From the NCBI GenBank assembly GCA_016712625.1, contig JADJQQ010000004.1, positions 496,001-560,000 of the forward strand: a stretch of 64,000 nucleotides of DNA, written 5' to 3'. Shown in pieces: positions 7,615 through 16,986 of this stretch. Under the pieces are notes generated by a model, which saw only the letters and a program-made list of their open reading frames with translations, was not told the DNA's origin and made no database searches. The position numbers and the translations under genes were made by a program. The stretch's first letter is position 1, and every line of letters begins with the position of its first letter. The DNA is from Candidatus Competibacteraceae bacterium (GTDB lineage Bacteria > Pseudomonadota > Gammaproteobacteria > Competibacterales > Competibacteraceae).

Positions 7615-8790
7615 TTAGTGTGGACAGGTGATTCCGCTCGTGCCCCGTACCAGAACCGTGGCATCACAAGCGAATGTTCCGAAAGTTGACGTTTGCAGAT
7701 CGGCGCGGCTGCCAAAGGTCAATTGAAGGTCCTTGAGGGTATTGCCGGTGACGGTCGAATTGACCAGCGTGATACCAGCGCCATCGTCCGCGACGAACCC
7801 ATTCGCACCGTTTCCAGTGCTGATCACATTCGCCTGATTCGAAATTTTCACAGACGATGCATTTCTGACTCTGATCCCGTTTCCCCTGTTATTGTGGCAA
7901 TTGACCGTGCTGAATCCGGCGACACCGGAAAACTGGGGAATGTTGAAGACAGTCATTTCCGAACCCTGCTGCACTTGAAGGCCGTCACCGTTATTGAAGC
8001 TGTCCAGCGTGGAGCCGGCGTCGAGGTCGAGTCCAGCTTTGGAGTTCAAGGAAACCCCATTCACCGGATTGCCGGACGCTTTGATCGCGCCGCCGAACGA
8101 AACCATGTGAGCGCCCGACACGATGGTTAAGCCGGTGGCTTGGTTGTTGGTCAGGTTAAGCACCGTCGAAGGATCGTTGATAAAGGCATTTGCGCCAGCG
8201 GCAACTTGCATGCCGAGCGCGTTATCGCTCAAAGTGGCATCGGCCCGCGAGAAGGTGAGCGCACTGCCATTCACGTTGACTCCAAAAACCCGGTTACCGG
8301 ATGCGGTAAAAGATCCGGTGATGGTGGTCGCCGATCCCGTTTCCACAGTGAGGCCATGCAATCCATTGTGGCTGGTCGTCACTCCCGAAAACACCGCGCT
8401 CGATGCGGTCTGAAGCGAAATACCGGACACTTGATTGTCGTGTACGTTCGCATCCGTCAGGGAAAAATGGGCGCCATTGATTCCAACAACGCCATTGGCG
8501 CCGTTTCGCACCTCGATATTCGCCAGCGACACGCCATGCGCGCCCGCAACCGTTACTGCATCCTGGCCACCGCCGTCGATAATTGCGGTACCTACGCCAA
8601 TCAGGCGCAACCCATCAGCTTGGATCACGATGGGTCCAGCACAGACGCCAGTAAATGAGATGGAGGTGTCATCGGAATCCGCCACCGCACTCGCCAGTGA
8701 CTTCTTACCGCAATCGAGAGGCGGTTTGTCGGCGAACGCCACACCCGTCAAGAAATACAATGAAAAAGCCAATACACTGACGTTTCTCAT
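7615..8790 (-). CDS. Secreted right-handed beta-helix repeat protein
   Basis: From the ATG at 8790 (preceded by GGAGAT) the product is 391 residues with a signal peptide (MRNVSVLAFSLYFLTGVAFA). The rest is a run of roughly 20-25 residue coils rich in Asn, Gly, Ser and Val with repeated N-N/NG turns (VHDNQVSGISL, TTSHNGLHGLTV, CHNNRGNGIRV and similar). This is the signature of a parallel beta-helix of the pectate-lyase/NosD type. Four Cys are present (two near each end), so the helix ends may be disulfide-capped. No catalytic Asp cluster is evident, so binding or surface roles are as likely as polysaccharide cleavage. An alternative upstream start at 8865 lacks a signal peptide. Confidence 0.75.
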   Translation of the reverse strand: MRNVSVLAFSLYFLTGVAFADKPPLDCGKKSLASAVADSDDTSISFTGVCAGPIVIQADGLRLIGVGTAIIDGGGQDAVTVAGAHGVSLANIEVRNGANGVVGINGAHFSLTDANVHDNQVSGISLQTASSAVFSGVTTSHNGLHGLTVETGSATTITGSFTASGNRVFGVNVNGSALTFSRADATLSDNALGMQVAAGANAFINDPSTVLNLTNNQATGLTIVSGAHMVSFGGAIKASGNPVNGVSLNSKAGLDLDAGSTLDSFNNGDGLQVQQGSEMTVFNIPQFSGVAGFSTVNCHNNRGNGIRVRNASSVKISNQANVISTGNGANGFVADDGAGITLVNSTVTGNTLKDLQLTFGSRADLQTSTFGTFACDATVLVRGTSGITCPH

Positions 8791-8924
8791 CTCGATCTCC
8801 TTAATCTCGTTAATTAACGCGGTTTCGAATCCTGTTTCATGGTGGGCGAAAAAATCGGAAACCACTCCCTTGAAGGCTTACTTCCTCGCAAACCGTCTAG
8901 ACGGCCTTGGCCGGACTCTTACAT

Positions 8925-8953
8925 CCGTTTCCCATCTCTGTGGGGGTGAGCGG
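8925..8953 (+). repeat. Lone CRISPR-repeat-like sequence
   Basis: Aligned to the 29 nt array repeat, this site has 22 of 29 identical bases, counted by hand, and needs no gaps. It keeps CCGTT at the left, CCCAT and TGGGG forming the stem (one G-T wobble), and TGA near the right end. Differences fall mainly in the loop and at the last bases. No second copy is seen 61 bp to either side. It lies in the intergenic space upstream of the beta-helix gene, 5.7 kb from the array. It may be a relic repeat or a stand-alone crRNA-like element. Confidence 0.55.
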
Positions 8954-8985
8954 AATCAGCTTTAATGAAGATTGCTATCTTCGAT

Positions 8986-9013
8986 GAAAAAGGACCGCTT
9001 GCGTGGTCCCCTT
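8986..9013 (-). terminator. Rho-independent terminator of the nifJ operon
   Basis: Read on the minus strand, GGACC, an eight-base loop (ACGCAAGC), GGTCC and then TTTTT form a compact stem plus T tract, about 30-50 bp after the stop of the dihydroorotate-dehydrogenase-like gene at 9040. Confidence 0.75.
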
Positions 9014-9039
9014 TCATCCCTAAAATCAAGACGCGGCAA

Positions 9040-10041
9040 TCAGATGTAATCCCCCTTATAGCTTTCCAGCGTCTTGATATAGTTGGCCCGCTCAAATGCA
9101 GTTGGATCAGCCACGTTGCGCTGGCTCATCGAACCTTTCATCTGCGCCACCGACACGTAGCGATGCATCTCCATCCAGGCCGCCAAACCATCACGCAGGG
9201 TGGTCAGGTAATCAACGCCGTTCTTGAGTAGCGCTGAAGTAGTCATCACTACATCAGCGCCCGCCATCAGGTACTTCACCACTTCCACCGGAGTATGCAC
9301 GCCGCGGGTTGCACCCAGCGAAGCATGCAGCCGCCCATAAAGCACCGCCAACCAGAGCAACGGCAACCGGATTTCGTCCGGCGTACTCAGATGCAAGTTC
9401 GGCGCAACTTCCAACTTGTCCAGATCGAAATCGGGCTGATAGAAACGGTTGAACAACACCAGCGCGTCCGCGCCCGCGTCGTCCAGCGCCTTAGCCATCG
9501 AACCAATGGCGCTGAAAAACGGATTCAATTTCACCGCGACCGGCACCGACACCGCCGCTTTCACCGCTTTGACGATTTCAATGTAGCGCGCTTCGACCTC
9601 GCGGCCGCTGGTGGTCAGATCAGCGGGGATGTAATAAATGTTGAGCTCAATGCCTTTGGCGCCCGCCTGCTGCATCAGCTGCGCGTATTCAATCCAGCCG
9701 GTATTGGTGATACCGTTCAAACTACCGAAAACCGGAATATCCACCGCCTCTGAAGCGCTGCGCAGCAACTCCAAATAGCTGTCCGGGCCGACCGTATAGT
9801 CGTCCACTTCCGGGAAATAGCTCAACGATTCAGCAAAGCTTTCGGTACCCGCCGTCATCAAATATTCCAGCGCGGCGCTCTCATGTTGCAACTGTTCCTC
9901 GAACAGCGAAAACATGACGACAGCCGATGCGCCCGCATCTTCCAGGCGCTTGATGTTGGCTACGCTCCCAACCAGCGGCGAGGCCGATGCCACGATGGGA
10001 TGCTTAAGTTCCATCCCCATGTAAGTGGTTCGTAAATCCAT
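9040..10041 (-). CDS. Dihydroorotate dehydrogenase-like (PreA-type) flavoprotein
   Basis: 333 residues forming an FMN-binding TIM barrel of the dihydroorotate dehydrogenase family: MDLRTTYMGMELKHPIVASASPL at the start, SLNGITNTGW, then AVKLNPFFSAIG and a C-terminal phosphate-binding part (LMAGADVVMTTSALL). The ATG at 10041 has AAGGA seven bases upstream. This subfamily is repeatedly found beside nifJ and lacks evidence of a role in pyrimidine synthesis. Its position as the last gene after the GltD-like protein and NifJ suggests a redox partner in the same pathway. The catalytic base of true PyrD enzymes is not evident, so pyrimidine synthesis is unlikely. Confidence 0.85.
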   Translation of the reverse strand: MDLRTTYMGMELKHPIVASASPLVGSVANIKRLEDAGASAVVMFSLFEEQLQHESAALEYLMTAGTESFAESLSYFPEVDDYTVGPDSYLELLRSASEAVDIPVFGSLNGITNTGWIEYAQLMQQAGAKGIELNIYYIPADLTTSGREVEARYIEIVKAVKAAVSVPVAVKLNPFFSAIGSMAKALDDAGADALVLFNRFYQPDFDLDKLEVAPNLHLSTPDEIRLPLLWLAVLYGRLHASLGATRGVHTPVEVVKYLMAGADVVMTTSALLKNGVDYLTTLRDGLAAWMEMHRYVSVAQMKGSMSQRNVADPTAFERANYIKTLESYKGDYI

Positions 10042-10084
10042 GATGGTTCCTTCTGCGTGCAAGATGTCGATGGATCGTCATCCG

Positions 10085-10147
10085 TCCCCCTCCCCCTTGC
10101 GGGAGCAAACCGATTCCGGCGTCCCCTCTCCCATTGCCGGGAGAGGG
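10085..10147. repeat. Intercistronic GC-rich hairpins between nifJ and the DHOD-like gene
   Basis: A perfect nine-pair stem CCCTCTCCC/GGGAGAGGG (10124-10132 with 10139-10147) and a weaker related stem with CTCCC/GGGAG around 10090-10105 lie between the two genes. The two share the pattern CCCTCTCCC-loop-GGGAG and look like a REP/BIME-type pair. Such elements often stabilise or attenuate a downstream transcript; there is no T tract after either. Confidence 0.55.
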
Positions 10148-10175
10148 TTCAGAGGATCAGGCGATAACGGGCCTC

Positions 10176-13100
10176 TTATTGTTTGAACTTCGGCTGGAAG
10201 GTCGCGCCGCTACGGGCCGCCATCTCCTCATACACCGACCAACGCTGGTTGATCGCTTGCTGGCCCAATTCCATCAGATGCTCCGCTTCCTTCGGATTAG
10301 TATGGGCCAACACCTTATAGCGCACCTCGTTGTAGGCGTACTGCTTGAGCGGAATCTTGGGCCGCGCCGAATCGAGCACGAACGGATTTTCGCCTGATTC
10401 CCGCACCCCTGGGTTATAGCGCACCAACGGCCAATGGCCGCTTTCCACCGCCAGATGCTGTTGGTCAAGGCCCTTCTGCATATTGATGCCGTGGGCGATA
10501 CAGTGGCTATAGGCCAGGATGAGCGACGGTCCCCGATAGGCTTCGGCTTCACGGAACGCCAGCAGCGCCTGTTGGGGATTGGCTCCCAACGCAATCCGCG
10601 CCACATAAACATTGCCGTAGGAAATCGCTTGCAGCGCAAGATCCTTCTTGCCGATGGTCTTGCCGGCCGCCGCGAACTTGGCAACCGCGCCCAGCGGTGT
10701 GGATTTCGACATTTGGCCGCCCGTATTGGAGTAAACCTCGGTATCCATCACCAGAATGTTTACGTCGCGACCGCTGGCGAGCACATGATCGACGCCAGAT
10801 GAACCGATATCGTAAGCCCAACCGTCGCCGCCGACGATCCAAATACTGCGCCGCACCAGTTGATCGATGATAGCCAGCAAATGCGCGGCGCGCGGGTCGG
10901 CAATTTCCTTCAACCGCTGCTTGAGCTCCGCCACCCGTCCACGCTGGCGACGGATGTCGATCTCGGTGAGTTGCTCGGCTTCGAGCACATCACCCACCAG
11001 CTCTCGATCAAGCTGAGAACCCAGCGCCTGCAACAGCTCGCGGGCGTAGACCAAATGCTTGTCGGCGGTCAGCCGGAACCCTAAGCCAAATTCGGCGTTG
11101 TCCTCAAACAGCGAGTTCGACCAGGCCGGACCGCGCCCTTCGCTGTTGATCGACCACGGCGTCGTCGGCTGATTGCCGCCGTAGATCGAGGAGCAACCGG
11201 TCGCGTTGGCGACCAGCAGCCGGTCGCCGAATAGCTGCGACAACAATTTCACATAGGGCGTTTCACCGCAACCGGAGCACGCGCCGGAGAACTCGAACAG
11301 CGGCGGCAGGAACTGCACGCCGCGCACGGTCGAAAAATCGACCCGACCGCGATCCACTTCCGGCAAGGTCTCAAAGAAACCGATATTGGCGCGCTCGTTG
11401 TCCAGCACCGGCTCCTTGAGCGCCATGTTGATGGCCTTATGGCCGACTTTCTCCTTGCTCTTGGCCGGACACACCTCCACGCACAGCGAACAGCCAGTGC
11501 AATCCTCCAAATACACTTGCAGCGTGTAGCGGATGTCCGGGAAGCCACGGGCGTCGATGGGGGCCGTCTTGAAGGCTTCGGGAGCGCTCTCCAAGCTGTT
11601 TTGGTGATAAAACTTGGAGCGAATCACGCCATGCGGGCAGACCATGCTGCAATTGCCGCACTGGATACAAATTTCTGGTTCCCAGATCGGAACGAAATTC
11701 GAGATATTGCGCTTTTCCCACTTGGTGGTGGCGCTCGGATAGGTGCCATCCACCGGCAAGGCGCTGACGGGCAGCTCGTCGCCACGTCCGGCCATCATCA
11801 TCGCCGTCACGTTGCGCACGAAATCGGGCGCGTTGGCCGGCACCACCGGCGGTAGCGCGCGGGCGCCAGTGGCCCGCGCCGGCACCGGAATCTGCTTCAG
11901 ATTGACTAAGGTGTTATCCACCGCCTCGAAATTCTTGCGGACCACCTCCTCGCCTTTACGCGCATAGGATTTCTTGATCGAGTATTTGATTTTTTCGATC
12001 GCTTTATCGCGCGGTAAGACTTTCGAAATGGCGAAGAAGCAGGTCTGCATGATGGTGTTGATTCGGCTGCCCATGCCATTGTCGCGGGCCACCTTTTCGG
12101 CATTAATGCCGTAGACTTCCAACTTCTTGGCGATAACTTCTTCCTGTACTGGCCTCGGAATCCGGTCCCAGGCTTCTTCCGGCTCATGCGGACTGGTATT
12201 CAGCAGAACGATAGCGCCCGGCGCGGCCCGCGTCAGCACATCGCCGCGATCCAGGAAGTTGAATTGGTGCACACCGATGAAATTGGCCGATTGCACCAGA
12301 TAAGGCGCTTGGATCGGATCGGGACCGAACCGCAGATGCGAAACGGTCTGCGAGCCGGATTTCTTGGAGTCGTAGACGAAATAACCCTGCGCGTAAAACT
12401 CTGGATCGTCGCCGATGATCTTGATGGAATTCTTGTTGGCGCCGACCGTGCCGTCCGCGCCCAAGCCAAAGAACATCGCCCGCACCACCTTGTCGGACTC
12501 GATCACAAAATGCGGGTCGACGTCCAGGCTGGTGTGCATCACGTCATCCACGATGCCAACCGTGAAGTGATTCTTGGGCTTGGCCTTGGCCAACTCGTCG
12601 AACACCGCCTTGCACATGGCCGGGGTGAATTCCTTGGACGACAAGCCGTAACGGCCGCCGATCACGCGCGGTAGCGACTGCGTTCGCAACGTTCCCGCAA
12701 CCTGGGCTTCAACTAGGGTATTGACCACTTCCAGATACATCGGCTCACCGGTCGCGCCTGGCTCCTTGGTGCGTTCCAGCACGGCAATGGCTTTAGCGCT
12801 GGCTGGCAACGCCGCCAGAAAATGCGATGCGGACAGGGGCGAATACAGGCGCACTTGCAACACGCCCACTTTCTCGCCGCGCGCGTTCAGATAATCGGCG
12901 GTTTCGAGGGCGGTTTCCGCGCCGGACCCCATCAGAATCACCACGCGCTCCGCGTTGGGATCGCCGAAATAGTCAAACAAATTATAGCGCCGACCGGTGA
13001 CGCCAGCGAACTTATCCATCGCGGCCTGGACGATTTCTGGCACCTTGGCGTAGAACGGGTTGACCGTTTCGCGGGCCTGGAAATAGGTATCGGGATTTTG

Positions 13101-13760
13101 CGCGGTGCCGCGAATGAACGGCCGATCCGGATTCAGCCCCCGATTACGGTGCGCCAACACCAGATCGTCACGGATCATCGCCCGCATCTCGTCATCGGTC
13201 AGCAGCGTCAGCTTATTGACCTCGTGCGAGGTGCGGAAACCGTCGAAGAAGTGAATGAAGGGCACCCGCGCTTCCAAGGTCGCCGCCTGAGCGATCAGCG
13301 CCATGTCGTGGGCTTCTTGCACAGAGGCTGACACCAACATGCAAAAGCCGGTCGGACGCACCGACATCACGTCCTGATGGTCGCCGAAAATCGACAGGCC
13401 CTGCGTCGCCAAGGCGCGAGCGGCGACATGGAACACCGCCGAGGTCAATTCACCGGCGATCTTGTACATGTTGGGGATCATCAGCAGGAGGCCCTGCGAC
13501 GCGGTGAAGGTCGTCGTTAGCGCGCCGGTTTGCAACGCACCATGCGCCGCGCCCGCCGCGCCGCCCTCATGCTGCATCTCCATTACGAGAGGGATGGTGC
13601 CCCAGAGATTCTTGACGCCCTCGGAGGCCCATTGATCGGCTAGTTCGGCCATGGTCGAGGACGGCGTGATCGGGTAGATGGTACAAACTTCGTTGACGCG
13701 ATAGGCGACGTAGGCCGCGGCCTCGTTACCGTCGATGGTGGTGATTTTCCGTTCGGTCAT
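10176..13760 (-). CDS. nifJ: Pyruvate:ferredoxin (flavodoxin) oxidoreductase
   Basis: The 1194-residue single-chain enzyme decarboxylates pyruvate to acetyl-CoA and reduces ferredoxin or flavodoxin. All domains are present: N-terminal pyrimidine-binding domain (TIDGNEAAAYVAYR, YPITPSS), CoA-binding middle region, two ferredoxin-type clusters near residues 697 (CIQCGNCSMVCP) and 752 (CTGCSLCVEVCP), and the thiamine-diphosphate domain with CSGCGE near 827 and ATGCSS further on. The cysteine set for three 4Fe-4S clusters looks intact. The start follows AAGAGAAG as in the upstream gene. Order and strand place it in an operon between the GltD-like flavoprotein and the DHOD-like protein. This enzyme class is oxygen-sensitive in most hosts and points to anaerobic carbon flow. 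Confidence 0.97.
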   Translation of the reverse strand: MTERKITTIDGNEAAAYVAYRVNEVCTIYPITPSSTMAELADQWASEGVKNLWGTIPLVMEMQHEGGAAGAAHGALQTGALTTTFTASQGLLLMIPNMYKIAGELTSAVFHVAARALATQGLSIFGDHQDVMSVRPTGFCMLVSASVQEAHDMALIAQAATLEARVPFIHFFDGFRTSHEVNKLTLLTDDEMRAMIRDDLVLAHRNRGLNPDRPFIRGTAQNPDTYFQARETVNPFYAKVPEIVQAAMDKFAGVTGRRYNLFDYFGDPNAERVVILMGSGAETALETADYLNARGEKVGVLQVRLYSPLSASHFLAALPASAKAIAVLERTKEPGATGEPMYLEVVNTLVEAQVAGTLRTQSLPRVIGGRYGLSSKEFTPAMCKAVFDELAKAKPKNHFTVGIVDDVMHTSLDVDPHFVIESDKVVRAMFFGLGADGTVGANKNSIKIIGDDPEFYAQGYFVYDSKKSGSQTVSHLRFGPDPIQAPYLVQSANFIGVHQFNFLDRGDVLTRAAPGAIVLLNTSPHEPEEAWDRIPRPVQEEVIAKKLEVYGINAEKVARDNGMGSRINTIMQTCFFAISKVLPRDKAIEKIKYSIKKSYARKGEEVVRKNFEAVDNTLVNLKQIPVPARATGARALPPVVPANAPDFVRNVTAMMMAGRGDELPVSALPVDGTYPSATTKWEKRNISNFVPIWEPEICIQCGNCSMVCPHGVIRSKFYHQNSLESAPEAFKTAPIDARGFPDIRYTLQVYLEDCTGCSLCVEVCPAKSKEKVGHKAINMALKEPVLDNERANIGFFETLPEVDRGRVDFSTVRGVQFLPPLFEFSGACSGCGETPYVKLLSQLFGDRLLVANATGCSSIYGGNQPTTPWSINSEGRGPAWSNSLFEDNAEFGLGFRLTADKHLVYARELLQALGSQLDRELVGDVLEAEQLTEIDIRRQRGRVAELKQRLKEIADPRAAHLLAIIDQLVRRSIWIVGGDGWAYDIGSSGVDHVLASGRDVNILVMDTEVYSNTGGQMSKSTPLGAVAKFAAAGKTIGKKDLALQAISYGNVYVARIALGANPQQALLAFREAEAYRGPSLILAYSHCIAHGINMQKGLDQQHLAVESGHWPLVRYNPGVRESGENPFVLDSARPKIPLKQYAYNEVRYKVLAHTNPKEAEHLMELGQQAINQRWSVYEEMAARSGATFQPKFKQ

Positions 13761-13877
13761 TGCGCTTCTCTTTTCTTGGCCCGCGCCAAAACTGGGCGGG
13801 CGGTGATTCGGAAAACGGGATTCGCGCCCCCGCGCTGGTCAGCAGCGCCAGGGCATTCACTTTCAATGGATGGCGCG

Positions 13878-15533
13878 TCAGCTCGTCGGCTCAGACGCCT
13901 CCGCCGATGGTTCAGGAATCATGTCGATGGCGTGACAAGGACACTGTTCGAAACATACCGCACAGCCGGTGCAAAGATCGTAGTTGTAGCGATAGCGTTT
14001 CCCTGGCCCCAGCTTGATGATCGCATCTTCCGGGCAAGCGCCGTAGCAGCCGTCGCACTCATAGCAATTGCCGCAAGACAGGCAGCGCCGGGCTTCGTAC
14101 AACGCTTCTTTTTGACTCAGGCCGCCGACCACTTCCTCAAAGCTGCTGACGCGCTGCTTTATCTCCAAATGCCCTTGCGGACGCTGAGCGGCGTCAGTGT
14201 AATACCAGACGTGCAGCTTCTCGAAGGTGGCGAGATCGTGCTTGGGCGGTTTGACAAAGGTACTCCCGCGCAACCAAGCGTCGATGTGGCGGGCGGCTTT
14301 CTTGCCGTGGCCAACCCCGATAGTAACGGTGCGATCGGACGGCACCATATCGCCACCAGCGAACAGCCCCGGATAGCCGGTCATCATGGCCTCGTCCACC
14401 ATCACCACGCCGTCGTCCTTGAACTCGACGCCCGGCACCTTGCGCATGAAACTGGTGTCCACATCCTGACCGAGCGCCATGATCAGCGCATCGGCTTCCA
14501 GCGTCTCGAACTGGCCGGTGGGTTGTGGCCGACCCTTGGCGTCAACCTCCATAATCTCGACCGTGAACTTGTTTTCTTCAATGTTCTTGATGGTGCGCAG
14601 CCAGTGGATCTTCACATCTTCTTCGAGCGCCTCGGTCGCCTCAAAGTCGTGCGCGGGCATGTGGGCGCGATCACGGCGATAAATGATCAGCGGCTCGTAA
14701 CCCAGGCGCTTGGCGACGCGGGCGGCGTCCATCGCGGTGTTGCCGCCGCCGTAGATCGCGACCTTGCGACCCAGCCTGGGCGCGTTGCCGGTTTCCACGT
14801 CTTTAAGGAAGCTGATGGCGTCGAGCATCTTGCCGGCGTCGCGGGAGGGGATCTCGGTGCGCTTGCTGATGTGCGCCCCGACGGCAATGAATAGCGCATC
14901 GAACTTGCCGGCTTCTTTCTCGGCCATCAGATCGTCAACCCGGTGGTTGAGCACGATCTTGACGCCCATGTTCTCGATCCGCTTGATCTCCGCATCCAAC
15001 ACGTCGCGCGGCAACCGATAAGAGGGAATGCCGAAATGCATCATGCCGCCGGCCATCGGCCCCGCTTCATGGATTTCGACGGTGTGGCCCATGCGAGCCA
15101 AATGGTAGGCGGCGGACAAGCCGCTGGGACCGGCGCCGACCACAAGAACGCGCTTGCCGCTGGGGGGCGCGGTGACGGTAAACTGCCAGTTCTCCTGCAA
15201 AGCCAAATCGCCCAGAAAGCGTTCGACGGCATGAATGCTGACCGAGGAATCGAGCTTGCCACGGTTGCAGGCGGTTTCGCAGGGATGGTAGCAAACCCGG
15301 CCGTGGATGCCGGGCATCGGGTTGTTTTCAGTGAGGCTCTGCCAGGCTTCCTTGAAGCGACCGGCTTGGGCGTGCGTCAGCCAAGCCTGGATGTTTTCAC
15401 CGGCCGGACAGGCGTTGTTACAAGTGGGCAGCAGATCCACATAAAGCGGCCGCTGGATGCGCTGCGGGCCGACGTTGCGCTTCTCGTGCGTCAGATCCAG
15501 CGGGCGCGTCATATTGATAGGCTTGTCAGTCAT
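13878..15533 (-). CDS. GltD-like NAD(P)H:ferredoxin-type flavoprotein with C-terminal 2x4Fe-4S domain
   Basis: 551 residues related to the glutamate synthase small subunit. The N-terminal part has the Cys pattern CNNACPAGENIQ and CYHPCETACNRG for Fe-S clusters. The middle has two Rossmann sites (VVGAGPSGLSAAYHLA and AIYGGGNTAMDAARVA) for FAD and NAD(P)H. The C-terminal tail adds CLSCGNCYECDGCYGACP and CTGCAVCFEQCP, two ferredoxin clusters absent from classical GltD. No large glutamate synthase subunit is nearby, and nifJ follows 117 bp downstream, so electron transfer between ferredoxin and NAD(P)H is more likely than glutamate synthesis. Two ATGs adjoin (15536, 15533). I chose the second because its spacing to AAGAGAAG matches nifJ. 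Confidence 0.88.
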   Translation of the reverse strand: MTDKPINMTRPLDLTHEKRNVGPQRIQRPLYVDLLPTCNNACPAGENIQAWLTHAQAGRFKEAWQSLTENNPMPGIHGRVCYHPCETACNRGKLDSSVSIHAVERFLGDLALQENWQFTVTAPPSGKRVLVVGAGPSGLSAAYHLARMGHTVEIHEAGPMAGGMMHFGIPSYRLPRDVLDAEIKRIENMGVKIVLNHRVDDLMAEKEAGKFDALFIAVGAHISKRTEIPSRDAGKMLDAISFLKDVETGNAPRLGRKVAIYGGGNTAMDAARVAKRLGYEPLIIYRRDRAHMPAHDFEATEALEEDVKIHWLRTIKNIEENKFTVEIMEVDAKGRPQPTGQFETLEADALIMALGQDVDTSFMRKVPGVEFKDDGVVMVDEAMMTGYPGLFAGGDMVPSDRTVTIGVGHGKKAARHIDAWLRGSTFVKPPKHDLATFEKLHVWYYTDAAQRPQGHLEIKQRVSSFEEVVGGLSQKEALYEARRCLSCGNCYECDGCYGACPEDAIIKLGPGKRYRYNYDLCTGCAVCFEQCPCHAIDMIPEPSAEASEPTS

Positions 15534-15914
15534 CATGCTTCTCTTCTTGTATCGTCTATTAGTGAAGAAACCTTCCGCCCTGGAGACGGGAACGAGCCGG
15601 TGAAAACTCATGATTACGGCTGTAGCTGTCCCACTCTCCACGATCATGCGGGGCGACGGCCCTTTACAGGGGCAATGTTATACGATGCACACAGCCTGAG
15701 AACGACCCCTTTATCGCGATCCGACCCTCTATCGGCCGTGCTTGCTCAGTTAAAGTTAGAACATTTTGGCGGTAAGTGAAGAAAAAGACTTGAAGGATTG
15801 AGCTATAACCACCAATCTTTGGCATGGGTACTAATTAGGCATTTTCATGCCCTCTACAGAGAAAAGACCGCGGGCAGTCGAAACTCCCCTAATGATTGGA
15901 AGGAAATCATCCCA
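15534..15914. other. Divergent intergenic region upstream of the nifJ operon and the dehydrogenase
   Basis: This 381 bp space separates two divergent transcription units and must hold both promoters. I cannot place a convincing -35/-10 pair or a recognisable operator. A candidate Shine-Dalgarno GGAAGGAAA (15897-15905) precedes the dehydrogenase start. No gene, tRNA or repeat is visible. Confidence 0.4.
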
Positions 15915-16922
15915 ATGAAAGCCGTCATTCTCTCAAAACTTGGTGGTCCCGAGCAGTTGCGCCTAAACGATGTCCCCACCCCCGAACCTCAACCAGGTCA
16001 AGTTCGCGTCAAGCTCCGGGCCTCCTCACTCAACCGACGCGATGTCTGGATTACATTCGGCCAATACCCAGGTATCCGTTTACCCTGTTTCATGGGTTCG
16101 GACGGCGCGGGCGTCATCGACCAATTAGGCGCGGAGGTATCACCGGACCTGCTCGGTCGGGAAGTCGTCATCTATCCCGCCTACGACTGGGGCGCCAATA
16201 CGCGTTTCCCCAACCCCGCCTTTCGCGTATTAGGCATGCCAGACCCCGGCACCTTCGCCGAGTTTATTTGCGTTCCCGCTGATAGCACCTTTCCCAAACC
16301 CGATTTTCTGAGCTGGGAACAGGCCGCGGCGCTGCCGCTTGCCGGCTTGACGGCCTGGCGGGCGCTGATGACGCAAGGTGAGGCGCGCGCGGGAGAAACG
16401 GTGCTGGTAACTGGCATTGGCGGCGGTGTGGCGACTTTCGCCTTGAAATGGGCGGTGGCGCTGGGCGCGCGAGTTTTCGTCACGACCGGAAACGCGGCCA
16501 AACTGGAGCAGGCCCGCCAGCTCGGCGCGGTTGGCGGCATCGATTATCACCTTGAAAACTGGCCCAAACAACTGACTGAACTGACCGGGGGTATCGATGT
16601 GATCGTCGATGGCACCGGCGGCCCTAACTTTACGGATTGTTTCTTAACGCTCAAGCGCGGGGGACGGCTAGTCGTTTACGGTTCGACCGCCGGCAATCCA
16701 ACAACTGGGCTGGATTTGGTTCGCCTGTTTTTCCGGCAAGCGCGAATTATCGGTTCCACGATGGGCACGCCAGCCGAATTTGCGGAGATGCTGCGTTTTG
16801 TGGTCGAACATCGAATCGAGCCTGTCATTGATCAGGTTTTTGAACTTGATGAGGTGGTAGCCGCCCACCAGCGCCTGTTGTCTGCCCAGCAATTGGGGAA
16901 AATTGTCTTGCGGCACGGTTAA
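15915..16922 (+). CDS. Zinc-type alcohol dehydrogenase / quinone oxidoreductase family protein
   Basis: 335 residues of the medium-chain dehydrogenase/reductase superfamily. The GroES-like domain begins MKAVILSKLGGPEQLRL and includes SSLNRRDVWITFGQYPG; the Rossmann domain has VLVTGIGGGVATFALKWA and later VVYGSTAG. The Cys-rich structural-zinc loop of classical alcohol dehydrogenases is missing, which fits the quinone-reductase/zinc-binding-like subgroup. Substrate is unknown. The frame extends upstream to 15798, but the ATG at 15915 has a GGAAGGAAA ribosome site and starts where family members start. Confidence 0.87.
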   Translation: MKAVILSKLGGPEQLRLNDVPTPEPQPGQVRVKLRASSLNRRDVWITFGQYPGIRLPCFMGSDGAGVIDQLGAEVSPDLLGREVVIYPAYDWGANTRFPNPAFRVLGMPDPGTFAEFICVPADSTFPKPDFLSWEQAAALPLAGLTAWRALMTQGEARAGETVLVTGIGGGVATFALKWAVALGARVFVTTGNAAKLEQARQLGAVGGIDYHLENWPKQLTELTGGIDVIVDGTGGPNFTDCFLTLKRGGRLVVYGSTAGNPTTGLDLVRLFFRQARIIGSTMGTPAEFAEMLRFVVEHRIEPVIDQVFELDEVVAAHQRLLSAQQLGKIVLRHG

Positions 16923-16986
16923 TAAAGCATCTATCATCGCGTGGTGGGCATTTTATTATTAAATCAATAAGATACAGCTTATCAAT

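Noticed and set aside
7500..7715. 71-codon minus-strand frame at the end of the beta-helix gene
   Set aside because: It mostly overlaps the real gene out of frame; the tail beyond 7615 is short and has no support.
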